Assembly: GCA_004296145.1 (NCBI GenBank)
Contig: SEBM01000025.1
Location: forward strand, 1-15,534
Reading direction: 5' to 3'
Length of the DNA: 15,534 nucleotides
DNA from: Flavobacterium sp.
GTDB lineage: Bacteria; Bacteroidota; Bacteroidia; Flavobacteriales; Flavobacteriaceae
Shown here: in pieces, positions 14,355-15,534 of the stretch
Position numbering within the stretch: position 1 is the stretch's first letter
Layout: each line of letters opens with the position of its first letter
Translations under genes and position numbers: made by a program
The notes under the pieces: generated by a model
Told to the model about the DNA's origin: nothing
What the model saw: only the letters and a program-made list of their open reading frames with translations
The model's database searches: none

Positions 14355-14387
14355 TAATTTTCGGGTTTAAACTAACTATTTTAAACC

Positions 14388-15524
14388 ATGAACCTTATTT
14401 CAAATAAAAAATGTGTCCTGTTATTTATTTCTATAATAACAGGACATTTTCTTTTTGCACAGATTGATAAAAACGCGACAAAAGAAACAAAAATTTTATA
14501 CCATAACTTAAAGGAGATTTCAAAAAAGAATATTTTGTTTGGCCACCAGCATGCGCTTGAGTATGGTCATGGATGGTCTGATGAAACGGACAGATCTGAT
14601 GTAAAATCGATATCAGGTTCGCATCCTGCTGTTATTGGCATTGATTTTAGCGGTTTTTCCGGACATTCAAAAGAAGAAATTGAAAAAGAAAAAGAAGTTT
14701 TAAAAAAGAATGTAATTGCGACTTACGAGCGGGGCGGAATCACGACAGTTTCCTGGCATTTTATAAATCCTGTTTCCGGAGGAAGTTTTTACTGGAAAGA
14801 TTCGGTTTCTGTTGCTGCAATGTCATTAATTAAACCCGGTGGTTCTCATCATGAACAATACAAGGAAATTTTAAAAACAATTGCAGATTTTGCGCATTCT
14901 GTAAAAGCTAAAAATGGAACACTGGCGCCAATGATTTTCAGGCCTTATCATGAATTTGACGGAGATTGGTTTTGGTGGGGCAAAAAATATACATCACGGG
15001 AAGATTTTATAGCTGTCTGGCAATTTACTGTAAGTTATTTAAGGGATACATTGGGAGTACATAATTTTATTTATGCATTTTCACCAGACAATAAATTTAA
15101 TTCCGAAACCGAATATTTAGAACGTTATCCCGGAGATGATTACGTAGATATGTTTGGAATGGATGATTATGCTGATTTTGGAAGAGATGGCAAATACGAT
15201 CTGAAAGCTGGAATACAGAAACTTAAAATAATTTCAGATTTGGCTATTCATAAAAATAAACTGGCTGCTTTTACAGAAACAGGTTTAGAATCAATTCCTA
15301 ATCCAAATTGGTGGACACAGACTTTGTTGAAAGCGCTAAAATCTGAAAATTTGCAATTGGCTTATGTTTTGGTTTGGAGAAATGATTCAAAAAGCGAGAC
15401 ACATTTTTACGCTCCATTTCCCGGACAAATTAGTGTGCCCGATTTTATTACATTTTATAATGATCCTTATACTTTGTTCGAAAATGATTTGAAAAATATT
15501 TATAGTAAAAAGTTTAAGTTATAA
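14388..15524 (+). CDS. Secreted GH26 family glycoside hydrolase (probable beta-mannanase)
   Basis: A 378-residue protein with a signal peptide (basic start MNLISNKK, hydrophobic core to about 23, cleavage probably near FLFAQ at 21-25). The rest is one GH26 barrel. The acid/base is E189 in FRPYHEFDGDWFWWG, preceded by the conserved histidine, and the nucleophile is E297 in AFTETGLES. FGHQHALEYG near the mature N-terminus and HFINPVSGG are also typical. The family mostly cleaves beta-1,4-mannans in the periplasm or outside the cell. No SusC/SusD partners are nearby, so it is outside an obvious polysaccharide-utilisation locus, although sequence beyond 15534 is not visible. There is no promoter box in the 33-base gap after purC; expression may depend on read-through. 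A terminator-like hairpin lies in codons 9-20. Confidence 0.92.
   Translation: MNLISNKKCVLLFISIITGHFLFAQIDKNATKETKILYHNLKEISKKNILFGHQHALEYGHGWSDETDRSDVKSISGSHPAVIGIDFSGFSGHSKEEIEKEKEVLKKNVIATYERGGITTVSWHFINPVSGGSFYWKDSVSVAAMSLIKPGGSHHEQYKEILKTIADFAHSVKAKNGTLAPMIFRPYHEFDGDWFWWGKKYTSREDFIAVWQFTVSYLRDTLGVHNFIYAFSPDNKFNSETEYLERYPGDDYVDMFGMDDYADFGRDGKYDLKAGIQKLKIISDLAIHKNKLAAFTETGLESIPNPNWWTQTLLKALKSENLQLAYVLVWRNDSKSETHFYAPFPGQISVPDFITFYNDPYTLFENDLKNIYSKKFKL
14414..14456 (+). terminator. Terminator-like hairpin inside the start of the GH26 gene
   Basis: TGTCCTGTTATT (14414-14425) pairs perfectly with 14435-14446 around a nine-base loop and is followed by TTTTCTTTTT (14447-14456). Form and position, 60 bases after the purC stop, are those of a good intrinsic terminator for purC, yet the hairpin encodes residues 9-20 of the GH26 signal peptide and the T-tract the next few. 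Confidence 0.65.
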
Positions 15525-15534
15525 TCTTTAACAT

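Overview
The window looks like chromosome from a low-GC member of the Bacteroidota, most likely Flavobacterium or a close relative. Four things point there. The gliding genes gldF and gldG are adjacent. Several genes carry Bacteroidota-type -7 promoter boxes (TAnnTTTG). Starts lack Shine-Dalgarno sequences and instead have A/T-rich leaders. The intergenic gaps hold large palindromic repeats of a kind I associate with flavobacterial genomes. The genus is an inference from gene content, not from a database match.

Left part (1-3602): the N-terminal half of mnmE (tRNA modification GTPase) runs off the left edge on the minus strand. Divergent from it are a two-domain universal stress protein and a membrane-anchored MutS-like ATPase that has the MutS ATPase domain and four predicted membrane helices, with no obvious room for a mismatch-recognition domain.

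Middle part (3603-9998), all on the minus strand: a FrnE/DsbA-like thiol oxidoreductase, the sliding clamp gene dnaN, gldG and gldF (gliding-associated ABC transporter), a small antibiotic-biosynthesis-monooxygenase-like gene broken by one in-frame stop, and a SAM hydrolase/adenosyltransferase (DUF62). Two families of long hairpin repeats (called A and B here) lie in the gaps in the order A1 - oxidoreductase - B1 - dnaN/gldG/gldF - B2 - monooxygenase remnant - A2. This layout is nested and symmetric.

Right part (10286-15534), all on the plus strand: a PhoH-family ATPase with a TTG start, a small lipoprotein plus a DUF1801 protein 2 bases apart, a Cof-type HAD phosphatase, purC (SAICAR synthase), and a secreted GH26 glycosidase (probable beta-mannanase). 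Two more hairpins lie between phoH and the lipoprotein gene and another lies upstream of phoH. The most probable purC terminator is embedded in the signal-peptide codons of the GH26 gene.

Most genes are housekeeping genes with their own short promoters. The real operon-like units are gldF-gldG (one-base overlap), the lipoprotein-DUF1801 pair, and possibly purC-GH26. I see no tRNA, rRNA, CRISPR array, transposase or phage gene. The least ordinary features are the density and arrangement of the palindromic repeats, the terminator inside a coding region, the broken monooxygenase gene and the membrane MutS-like protein.
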